DNA of 64,000 nucleotides from Rotaria socialis (lineage: Eukaryota > Rotifera > Eurotatoria > Philodinida > Philodinidae): the NCBI GenBank assembly GCA_905331475.1, contig CAJNYU010001961.1, positions 62,001-126,000 on the forward strand. The letters run 5' to 3'. The position numbers and the translations under genes are program-made. Shown here piece after piece: positions 37,657 through 47,843 of this stretch; position 1 is the first letter of the stretch, and the number at the start of each line of letters is the position of its first letter. The notes under the pieces are model-generated. The model was not told the origin of the DNA. It saw only the letters and a list, made by a program, of their open reading frames with translations, and did not search any database.

Positions 37657-40600
37657 TCATAATGTATTAAAAAAGTCAATGAAAGTTTGTGGCTGAGAAA
37701 ATGATGCATTAAGTTTATCGAATAGATTTGGAATTTTTGCTTTGACATTTATTCCTACAAATTTATGTTTGTCAATGAATAAATCTGCAACCATACCTAC
37801 ATTTAATATATAGTTTAATCATGAGAAAAGAAATATATTGAAATAAACTCACTACATAAACGATTGAGATGAACTGGTGTTTGTTTGTATTGTTCACGTA
37901 TAGAATCAGCATTATCAAGTATATGTCGATGTTCGGGTGTTAAAACATTTTCAGATGAACCATCCATAACTAATTCTTTCAATGGCTCAATTAAATTATA
38001 TTTATCTGTTAACGTTTTATAATGTGCAATCATCGGCAACATTTGATTAAGCGTCGATGCTATTGTGTCATCATTGAATTCTAGAAAAATGAAATTTGGT
38101 TGTTAAAAATTTTTAAATTTAAAATTTACTGATCATTACCATAGGAAATATTTAAAGTAATTTTCTTTTCCGTAGCCTTTTTACTCATTACATCTTTGAG
38201 TATTGATATAGTTGAAACATTTTCTGATCGAAAAATAGCTTCGTCTTGTCTAGATCATAAAATAGTAATGATAATAATAACAATTTTCTATTCTATTTTG
38301 AGGGCTTAAAGATCTCGGCAATCCTCGAACTTCACAATGTACTCCAACAACTTGTACTCTCATTTTTATTAGGAACATAGAGACTTTCATCATATTAGCG
38401 TAAGATATATCGATATTAATGGAAAACACATTAAAACAATTTAATAAATATTGCAAAGAACTGAAGAAAATGTTTCTTGATCTATGTTTTGCTGCATTGT
38501 TTTTATGTAATTAATCTTCAAATGATGCTATTTCAATAAACTTTAAATGTTTATAATCTAGACAAATGAAATGAATCTCACGTTTACAGAAATATAGATT
38601 TTGTAGTTGATATTGTATTGCATTTATTAATTATGATTTTTGTTTTTGATTTGCCAGTTCAACAATTAATTTTTACAAAACTACCACAAGTGACTCAAAA
38701 TAGTTTGGGATAGTTAGATGAAATAAATACTATACTCAACTGAAATAGATTTCTATTTTATTTTGAATGTTCTACCATTGAAGAAAAACTAGTTTCTATA
38801 TTATTCCTATCAAATACTGCATTATTTTCAGTGTAGCTAAGTTATATGATATACTCGAAGATAAATGCAAATACGTATATCAGATTCATGAAAAATATCG
38901 TTTGCACTCGAATAAACTCTTCTATTGTAACTCGTACGTTGAAATTTATATTTGACTATTCCAAGATTATTAGAAAAATTGACATTATAAATTGTAAAAT
39001 CAGATGTTAAAAATAATCGAAATACCTATATATACATTCAAGTTGTGTATTTAAAAAGATATTTGTATAAGTTAGTCGATTTTCTCTATCAGCAGGTGGT
39101 CTTTCAGGGACATCAGCAAGACAAAATTGTATCCATGAATGCATTTCTGCATAACTAAATGATCCAGTTATTTTCATTGTATTCATCGGTCTAACATGTA
39201 AAATCATTTTTTTTTCGAAAAGAACATTAAAAGAATGCTTCCTATACTTATTCGAATCAATTGATATTGTACTTCTTTGATGTAATGATAGTGGTTTAAT
39301 CGTATGTCGTCGAAGCATTGAACATCGTGGTTGAATTTTCGATGTTATATATAATTGTAATGTTCCATAATGACCTTCTATTGTTCGTACATGCATTTCT
39401 AAACGTGTTGTATTTACTTGACAACGATAAGTAACAAGTACTGCATTGTTATCCTTTGAATTATAAATGAAATAAGTCAATATAAAAAATAAAGAAACTA
39501 ACAAATCAATATAATTTACCCTTGGATCACAATCACTAAAACTCATCACAGCCGAGTTTTTTTCAACATCGAGTATATCCAAAATCACATCACATTGTAA
39601 AAGTACATTGTCAATTGGTATTTCACTTTCAATAGTTAAATTATATGTTGCATCCTCACGATTTAATTCAAATCGATCATTCACACGAAATTCACGTACT
39701 GTTGATGTAGCATTTGCATTTGATTCAATCTCATCATGATAACGATCATGTGATACTAATAATTTTCTTTGTAATTCTTCGATTTCATTTCTAAATCAAT
39801 TTAATAAAGAAAAAAGAAATTATTTGATCGGAGTTCTATCTACTTAAGATTTTCTATTTTATTTGTAAGATCATCATTTTGAGTGATGAGAATTTCTCCA
39901 CCTAATTCTTTTTGTAATGGTTGAGAAGTTAAACCGAATATCCAACCTTGAATAGATAATTTAAAAAATCGATTAGTAAACAAAAGAAATTAATAGGTTT
40001 ACCTTGATATGTACAGCATACTAATTCATCATAATTTGCATTGCCGATTGTTCCGCCTTCAATATTAGTAATACTTTCTGCGCCATTCTAAAATATATTA
40101 AATATCATTTTCTCTCTCCCTCCCTCCCTCTCTCTCTCTCTCTCTCTCTCTACATATATATAGCTATACAGTAATAAGATAGATTCACATGAGTGAGATA
40201 TATTCCATAAAAATTTTCTACAAATTCTATTAACTTATTTTCTAAAATTAAGCACATGATGAATTTTTATAAAAGATAATCGTAAAATCTTCAACTTAAT
40301 CTTAATTGATCAGAATTAGTAAGAAAACAAATTTGCTTAGTTTTGAGTTATATCATATCTTACATAAGTATATTTTAAAATGGGTTCATCGGTGGTTTCA
40401 AAATTATATACTTCAACAGTACCATCTTCACGTGCAACAATCATATCTGGTACTCCATCGGCCAATATATCAAAAAAATCAATAGCACTTATTCCAGATA
40501 AATGTTTTGGATTAGCTATTTCCCATTTAGTAGTTGCTGCAATACTATTTCAAAAACAAAATACTATTCAGCAACACGATTAATTTTCAGAAAAACAAAC

Positions 40601-41630
40601 CTCCCAATTTCAAGTTGACCAAGACGACCATCAGATGTACCGTAAACAATTTCACTTTTTGTTGGACCTCAAAAATGAATTATTTTGCCATTGTTTTTTC
40701 TTTCTTTCTGTGTTTAATTAGATATTATTCGAATTGTTACCTCCAGTTTTATTTGAAAGAATTAAAGTTGTTGGAATGCCAGGAATTTCAGCTTCATATA
40801 ATACTGATGATTTCTGAAAGTGAAAAACGAATTCATTAGTTTTAATTTTTTTAATTTAAATTTACATTTAATGGTCTCAACAATCGATCTTGACAAGCAA
40901 TAACAGGCATAGCTTGAATTGGCAAAGGAAGAATCACAATATCATTCATTTTGGCTGCAAATGTCAACGTATCTGAATCATTCGAATCAACATAGTGTGT
41001 GTACGTTGTGTCTGTACAAGCATATAAACTTGAACCAACTACAGCCCTGGTTTTTTAATAGTTAAAACAAATAGTAAAACAAAAAGCATAATTTTAATCA
41101 CTTACATGCACCGAATCGGATCACTCACATTTGTATCAAATGTATAAAATTGTTTACCTTTTTTAGAATAACCTCGTACTTGTGTTTCTGCTGCAACAAA
41201 TATTCTGTCAGGTATTTCACCTAATCTGCCACCGAGTTCGACTCGAGTAATACGTTTACCCGGATTAGATTTAAAAATAGGCTAAAAACTAAAACTTAGA
41301 ATAAATATTTCATTAGAGGACTAAAAACTTTACATTTATATCTTTTTTTCGAATAGAAAATAATTGAATGATCCCATTACTTTCACCTAATGCAATCTAT
41401 TATTGAAATAAACAATGAAATTATATTCAAAAATCAATAATAACAGCAACAGTGAATATTAATACTTTTTGTGTCTCTTTTTTGACATTATCACGAGATA
41501 ATAATCGCATGCATTTAGGAGTCACTGAGGATGCTGCCTTTACAAAAAGATAAATAAATAGATTTAGATATTAAGAATCTTAGATCAATACTTTAAAGTA
41601 GTCGACACGATTTAATTGTAATTCGAGCAT
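37657..41630 (-). CDS. BBS7: Bardet-Biedl syndrome 7 protein, BBSome subunit (16 exons)
   Basis: Subunit of the BBSome, which carries membrane proteins in and out of cilia with intraflagellar transport. Exons on the minus strand: 41630-41592, 41537-41466, 41396-41334, 41281-41106, 41046-40866, 40813-40741, 40667-40601, 40544-40364, 40087-40003, 39946-39844, 39790-39520, 39453-39248, 39190-39026, 38249-38140, 38080-37853 and 37796-37657, giving 719 residues (human about 715). Diagnostic text in order: [75 protein letters not shown] and [11 protein letters not shown] (beta-propeller); a coiled coil ([11 protein letters not shown]); [98 protein letters not shown]. Every block matches BBS7. Intron 13 (38250-39025) is 776 nt; intron 8 (40088-40363) holds a CT microsatellite. 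Confidence 0.96.
40110..40152. repeat. CT/CCCT microsatellite in BBS7 intron 8
   Basis: A pyrimidine-only tract of CTCTCC, CCTC and long TC units lies within the intron between BBS7 exons 8 and 9. On the coding (minus) strand it reads as a GA/GGGA purine tract. Confidence 0.85.
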
Positions 41631-43271
41631 TTTACAATTTGAGATGATAATCTAGTCAATTTTAATCTGTTTTTTTTTTGTGCCTTCCGATCGCAGAAAA
41701 AAAGAACCATAATTCAAACCATTGTTTCGGCGAGAACCTTCATATTCACCTTTGATTTGGAATGTTTTACCTTACTGAATATGTACGTCATCTATCGCTC
41801 ATGAACGATATATGTATATATATTAATAATTATTATAATATAATTTTCAACAAGTGCTGATATATCTACTCTAGTGAGAAAAAGAACGTGTAACTGTCTT
41901 TATTTTATTTTATTTTTCAATGAATCGATTAGATTGTATTGCTGACTGATACGGTCTATCATCACAATAAACTAATTATAAGATTTGGGTTTTCAATTAA
42001 ATAATTTCTATCAAATATTTGAGAGATATTGTTATTTTTGAAAATATTATCTGTCGAAATGAAAGTATGTAAGTGTTCAGACACAATGTTAACCTCTATG
42101 TATGTTTGTTGATGATATTCTATGCAGGAAGGTTATTATGGAATAAATCTCTATTACTAGTGTAGATGATGACAGGCATGTACTTTGTACAGATATCGAT
42201 CTCTTGATAGTTTATGTAAAAAATACCGATAACGTACAGATCGATAATATATAACATTTATTAGGGGCGTGCTTACAATGAGTATTGACGTAAAACATTT
42301 CGGTAACTTTGATAACAACATTTCAAAGATACGTTTTTGACTATAGCTTTCTGTGTAACTTACGAGTGAATCTTTCTGCAATTGCTAGTGTGCATATTTG
42401 AAAAACAAATACAAAACGTATTTTAATGAATTCCTTAACGCATGAAATGATCCGACATTTACTATCGAATATTTTCAATAGAAGCTTAGAATTAACCACC
42501 AAAAAGAAAGAAAAAAGAAATTCGCTTTTTTCCATTTATGCACACGAAAACAGCAAAAGCGAGGTCAATCGATTCAATAGACGAAAAAGTTGTACAAAAT
42601 GTAAATTCTTATTAATCTTATCAACTAAAACAAATATTGTCCTTGTTATTGAAAATTTAAGCAATGTATTGTATAGTTCAATAAAAGGACAAGTCGTTTC
42701 GACTTTTTTCTATTTTGAAATAAAAGACAACAGCCATGTGTGTACCTATAGGTTCGTGTTGTTATAAGAGAAGATTTCTACAATTGAATATTAGCTGAAA
42801 TCTTTCCCGAGTTGAAATACTTCGCCGATAGCGTGCGTTTATTGATATGCAAAGAAAAATTTTCGTAAATCTTAGTTTTACACCTAAGGCATATAATCAT
42901 TTAACGATAAAACATTCAAGTGCCATCTTTCGTCAAAAGTAAAATATGCTTTGTCAATTCATTTATTCATCCAATCGTATTTTCTATCTGGAAGAAAGAA
43001 AAGAAAAAAGTTTAGGAGTTAATGATGGCGTAGATGTAGGAATAGGATAATAAGAAGAAAAAAAAAAGAACAGCTTTATCAATCATTCTATTCTTTGAGA
43101 GTGGTTGCACGTCATTTTTCATAGATTGCCATTTTTTTTCTAGTCCTTAATTTGTAGTGTTTTTTTGTATAGTTCGTGTGTAACATGTATTGCTTTGAAA
43201 TAACAAAAACGAAACAAATTTGTTTTTATATAGGAATAATTGATATTATTTTTCTCTTATAGATTTTAGAG
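41631..43271. promoter_or_regulatory. Divergent intergenic region, BBS7 and stefin promoters
   Basis: BBS7 runs left and stefin runs right, so both promoters should lie in these 1.6 kb. The stefin ATG is preceded by a T/C-rich tract ending in TATAG at about 43256-43261, another likely leader splice acceptor. I did not recognise a ciliary X-box by eye. Open frames here have no protein-like content. Confidence 0.4.
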
Positions 43272-43792
43272 ATGTCTTCTGCTAACGGTTCAACTCATTC
43301 GTATGTTGAATTTTTATAAAGAATCCAATAAATCTTCTAGTATCGATTAACTATTGTAGAAATATAAAATGCGGTGGTATTGGTGGTATTAGACCAGTTA
43401 ATGATGATGATTTAAAGATTTGGGATCTGGTAAAAAATTTACTATAATTCAAAGTCATAAAAAAAACTAATTGTATGTATAGTACAAAACACATTTGGAA
43501 AAGAAAATACAAGATCAATTTCATGTACCAACTACTCATACGCTCAAACCAGTTCAAGTTTCTACACAAGTTGTAGCAGGGCAAAACTACTTTTATAAGG
43601 TTTGTAAATTATTTTATATATTTTTTTGCAAATATTATCAATTAAAATTAGGTCGAATTACCCGATAAAAAATATGCAACAGCTCGTGTTTACCACGTTC
43701 CATGGCAACAAGACACACATGGTAAACCAGAACAAGTGGCTATACATGATAAATTACTGAATAGTCCAAATGAAAATGTTGGTCATTTTTAA
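43272..43792 (+). CDS. Stefin (type 1 cystatin), cysteine-protease inhibitor (4 exons)
   Basis: Intracellular inhibitor of papain-like cathepsins. Exons 43272-43300, 43360-43429, 43483-43599 and 43652-43792 give 118 residues; all three introns are 52-59 nt. The N-terminal Gly-rich trunk (KCGGIGGIRPVN, residues 13-24) and the QVVAG loop (residues 62-66) are the two signature binding elements of cystatins, followed by NYFYKVELPDKKYATARVY as the expected beta strands and a PW-containing loop (HVPWQQD). There is no signal peptide and only a single Cys, so it belongs to the stefin group rather than the secreted disulfide-bonded type 2 cystatins. It is slightly longer than vertebrate stefins A/B (98 residues) because of a C-terminal extension. 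Confidence 0.92.
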
Positions 43793-44191
43793 AGCATCAT
43801 AATATATTTCATTTGCTTCAATTATTTAATCAGTAGAATACATATAAGGAAAGCAAAATGGAAAATTTTTGTAGTCAGCAATTCTGTATCTTGATTATTT
43901 CAATATAACTTCGCTTTTACAGTATTCTCGAAAATGTAACTCTTGTAAACTACATAATTAGCAAATAAAAGACTTTCGAAAAAAGAACAATTCATAGTTT
44001 TTTATTGATCATCTTCTGCATCGGTATGATGCGAAACTGAACTGGTTTCATCGCTAAAGGCAATTAGTTCACAATGTCGAAAAAAATCATGAGGTGCCTA
44101 ATTCGAATTCAAATATAAATGGACACCCAACTGCATGGTATCAATTCCAAAAATAAGCGATAGAAGTAGATTCAGTTTAAAACGGTGTGAG
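43793..44191. other. Stefin 3' UTR and short spacer
   Basis: AT-rich DNA between the stefin stop and the LTR element. A likely polyadenylation signal (AATAAA at about 43963) follows the gene. Nothing else was seen. Confidence 0.5.
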
Positions 44192-44355
44192 TGTTAGGTA
44201 TCCCTGTGCCTTCTTGATGTTAATAACGAATGAGTACCATAACGATGGAACTAATTTTATCATTGAAGAAAGAGGAGTATATATAGAGGGAATATGTGTC
44301 TGGGAATGAGTATACAAATGTCGATGAGTCAATGAAATAATATATGACTGTAACA
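44192..44355 (-). repeat. 3' LTR of the TRIM (minus orientation)
   Basis: 164 bp, TG...CA termini, internal TATATATA at about 44278-44285. It differs from its partner at roughly 15 positions, which suggests an old insertion if both were identical at birth. Confidence 0.8.
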
Positions 44356-44990
44356 TTTCTCCTCGCCAACAACAATGTGGCTCCACACACATTAAAATGT
44401 ACAAAAAAAGACGATTGAAATAAATGAGAATGCTGATACGAAGTGAAACAAGAACAAAAGAGCATCAGAAACAATAATATAACGATACTATGAAAAATAA
44501 AAAACAGAAAGAATCAATGTGATTGGTATGTGGACTAAGTTCTATAAACTACTGCGATGTGTAAAACGATATCGACAATAGTTTTAGATGCAGTACATAC
44601 GATGAAAGTTTTTGAGAGACGAAAGAATAACGATATAGCCCAGAAAATTTGTATATTGAAAACCAAGATTGTCGATAAAAAAATCTGCCATTTTAGATAA
44701 TTGAAGATTGATACGACGAGACGAATGCAACTTTGAAAACATTTTTCATAAGTTGTTTCCTGCGTTTTTGTTTCGATTGAGTCATAGAACGAATGCCGAT
44801 TTGATACCGAATACCAAATGTCCGAATGAGGATGTAAGTGTTCCCAATGAATTAGAGATATCGTATACTAAAACAGTTTCGTTTATTATTGACGTTAATA
44901 AACAATTGCGACGATGGTAATGACAAATGAATATAGTGATTCACTTGCTTTGAGAATACAACATCAAGAAAGAGAGTCACGGCACCAAAA

Positions 44991-45154
44991 TGTTAAGGAT
45001 CACTGTGTCTTCTTGATGTTAATAACGAATGAGTACTCTAACGATGGAATTAACTTTATCATTGAAGAAAGAGGAGTATATATAGCGGGAATATGTGCCA
45101 GGGAATGAGTATACAAATGTCGATGAGTCAAGGAATAAACATATGACTGTAACA
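44991..45154 (-). repeat. 5' LTR of the TRIM (minus orientation)
   Basis: 164 bp, same length and same ends as its partner. On the minus strand the TATATATA motif (about 45077-45084) would drive transcription through the primer-binding site into the internal region. Confidence 0.8.
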
Positions 45155-45210
45155 GTGGATGTGGGTTCAGGGGGGCTAAGGGGTAACTGGGTGGCGGTGC
45201 GGGGTACTTC
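45155..45210 (+). repeat. G-rich tract with G-quadruplex pattern
   Basis: Directly after the TRIM the plus strand carries G-runs GGG, GGGGGG, GGGG, GGG, GG and GGGG (45163-45204) separated by 4-5 bases. This fits the usual four-run, short-loop definition of a G-quadruplex and is striking in an AT-rich window. Confidence 0.7.
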
Positions 45211-45266
45211 AAATATGGGTGTGATTGTAGGGGTATATATATATATTCATATGTCGCATATATCGG

Positions 45267-45318
45267 AAAGTTAAACTAAAACTAAATCTAGGAATAGATT
45301 TAGTTTTAATTTAACTTT
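45267..45318. repeat. Palindrome: 23-bp stem, 6-base loop
   Basis: Arms 45267-45289 and 45296-45318 are complementary at 22 of 23 positions; the loop is AGGAAT. The left arm starts AAAGTTAAACTAAAAC. Confidence 0.85.
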
Positions 45319-45420
45319 TTCTTGCCTCCATTTATATTCGAACTCGAATTAGACAGCTACTCGTATTTTACTCGCCGAAAGTGAGTGGTGTCACATATCC
45401 AAGATTTTTTAGATGCTACC

Positions 45421-45514
45421 ACATCTCCCACAGGAGATGTCGCGTCTCCCGCTAGAGACGTGACACTCATATTCGGGAGATGCGGTCATTCACCACTGGA
45501 GATATAAGATCTCC
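45421..45514. repeat. Three consecutive short hairpins built on GGAGAT/ATCTCC
   Basis: Hairpin 1 (45421-45440): ACATCTCC, loop CACA, GGAGATGT. Hairpin 2 (45443-45460): CGTCTC, six-base loop, GAGACG. Hairpin 3 (45498-45514): GGAGAT, five-base loop, ATCTCC. All three stems pair without mismatch. Confidence 0.8.
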
Positions 45515-45549
45515 TTTAGAGATGCGCATCCCCGACACCCACACCCTAT

Positions 45550-47843
45550 GTTTGAAGCTAGCAATTCTATGTAATATTACCATTTTATATTGGTCTTCAA
45601 AATGTGAATGATCTAAAATTACTAGCAAATAAAATTCAAATTTATAACATACGATGATACTTACGACCGTCAAAACACAAACCGATTCAAATAATTTTTT
45701 CTGTTATTTAAAACAGATCATTATAGGCAACAAGTTTTTATTTCAGACAAACGAAAAGTATACATTATTATTGAACTGTTCGATCATCAGAGTTGTTCAA
45801 AATTTTCTTCATTTAACTATGCAATCGAATGAATTCATACAGTTATCAAAGCTTCATATGATATTAAAACCGTTATCTTGCATTGGTATTTCTGATGTTG
45901 ATATAAATACTGAGATACCGAAGAGGATAACTCACCGATAGAGAGTCAATTGGGACACTGGTTATGTTTGGATCGATTTTCATTGGCACACTGGTGTCCA
46001 CTTTCGCTACAGTATTCAAATTTCAACTCTATCAGAATATACTAGTTTAGTAGCGTTGTGTTACAGTCTTTCAGTAAATAATAATACCAATCTATCATTT
46101 TGTTATGAACTACACTGAACTGATAGTCAATAGACTGAAAAGAAGTCATTTTCACCGCACAACGAATATACAAATAAAGAAAATTCTAGTTAAGGCGTTT
46201 TGTTTTGTATATATTTTCTCATTAGTTTTATTTTATCTACTCATATTCATGTCACTAAAAGTTCACTGCAATTTCAATATATGAATGAAGACACCCAATC
46301 GTGTGAAGAAATATATTATAGGTACTTCTAAGATGTTATCTGACGAGTTTCTGTTAATAAAGTTTATCAAAAAAAGTATCGAAAATTTTCTTGGTTTTAA
46401 TCATTTGAAAGAAGTAAAAAGAACGTTATTTTTCATAGGAATCATTGAGAGATCGATCGCAAAAATTTTGAATAGAACATGTATAAATTATCATCGATGA
46501 AATCCAAAATTTCATTTGAAAGCTTTTAACAAAAAAATCAAGGTCAAACTAAATTGTAATACAATGTTCAATAGTTAGGGATTGGCTCTGTCTAAAAATG
46601 AACAACGTGACATTCTGTCTTGATCGTAGCAAATATTATTGAAGTGTGTCCAACCAAAGTTTATTCTAACGTGTGTTAATATTCGGTGAGATTCAAAGTA
46701 TTTTCTCCTCTTTATTTAGTCATTTTCAAAAAAGAAAGCCTATCTATTAAAAGCATTAAGTCGATCATACATCCATCGAATAACAATATTTTATAACTAA
46801 TCATGGTTATAGTGATCGTTCATTTATTGAAGACATTTGGATTTTATTTCGAATAAATTTATACGAAAATCTTGACAGTTCTCGTAGTAATTACAAATCA
46901 ATTGAACCGTTCTATGTTGTCTCTAGTTTTGCGATTCTATTAACGATGTAGCTATGGAAAAAGAGGAAATTATTTACCATCGATATTAAGTGTTCTTGAA
47001 TTGAACGATGTAGCTATCGTCGTCATCAAATTATATACGGAAATAATCGAATTGCATAAAATTATAGAAAAGAAAATGATTTTGATCATTTTCTGTTAAA
47101 AAATAACTGTATCTGATCCTTTATCTAACTGCTTTGTTAAAACAGTTAATGAATAGTAATCTTCTCAAAATGTGTTGCTATTTTCAGATAATAAGTCGTA
47201 ATAGATTCATTTTTTAGAATATTTTAGAAGAATTCTGTTTATGTGATAAGTTCTATGATTAGTTGGCATAGTTATTCATATGACAATGACATTTAAAGAT
47301 ATTGATTTCTCTTCGTTTTTCGGGCAATACGATTGGATGGTAATTATAGATAACATCAACGATGTGTTTTATAAGAGCTCTCTAATCTTTTTCTTAAATA
47401 GCTGACATACAAGAAAGGCTATTTGTCAAAATTATATTTGTTGGTTTGTTCGAAGAAAGAGCAACCAATAACAATTATCCCAAAAAATCTTATTTCGTAA
47501 ACAGCATACGAGTGTATCTTTGTTATGTCCTACAAATATAATTGTAATTCTAATGTGTATCATCACCGAAGGATGAATATAAAATAAATAATCGGATGAT
47601 ATCCAGTACTACCAATTAATGACTTCAATTGTCTATTAGCGATACATAAACTTGGCCTGACATGTTTATTTATTTGTCTATTTATTTGTCTGTCTTTGCC
47701 TCTCTGGAACACTTAGTCTGTTCCTTGTTTTTTGCATATACAAAATGAAATGACACAAGAAGAAAAACCAAAGAAAGAAATCGGACGGAATAACAAGCAC
47801 AAACTATTGTTAAAGTTGATGGTTTTCTGCTTTTTTTTCTCTT
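45550..47843. other. AT-rich intergenic DNA, no gene seen
   Basis: Open frames of 60-95 codons occur (for example 45654-45941 and 46285-46500) but lack domain content and splice-consistent context. The last hundred bases probably include the 3' UTR of the minus-strand CUB-protein gene. Confidence 0.45.

Larger units (their letters stand above)
44192..45154 (-). mobile_element. Short non-autonomous LTR retrotransposon (TRIM), BEL/Pao-like
   Basis: Two direct repeats of 164 bp each (44192-44355 and 44991-45154), about 90% identical, begin TGTTA and end TAACA, that is TG...CA as in LTRs. Between them lie 635 bp without coding content. Read on the minus strand, the sequence next to the first LTR is TTTTGGTGCCGTGACTC (44974-44990), a good primer-binding site whose complement ends in CCA like a tRNA and which resembles those of BEL/Pao elements. 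The other LTR is preceded by a purine tract GGCGAGGAGAAA (44356-44367). Each LTR contains a TATATATA box in a promoter-like position. Flanks are GTGAG and GTGGA, so a 5-bp target duplication is not clean. It must depend on enzymes supplied elsewhere. Confidence 0.8.
45215..45549. mobile_element. MITE-like unit with GGGTGTG...GGGG inverted ends
   Basis: The left end (45215-45233, ATGGGTGTGATTGTAGGGG) is the imperfect inverse of the right end (45530-45549, complement ATAGGGTGTGGGTGTCGGGG). The 335-bp interior is non-coding and holds a 23-bp-stem palindrome (45267-45318) and three short hairpins (45421-45514). Small size, inverted ends and lack of a gene fit a MITE. No transposase source or target duplication was identified, so the superfamily is open. 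Confidence 0.5.
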
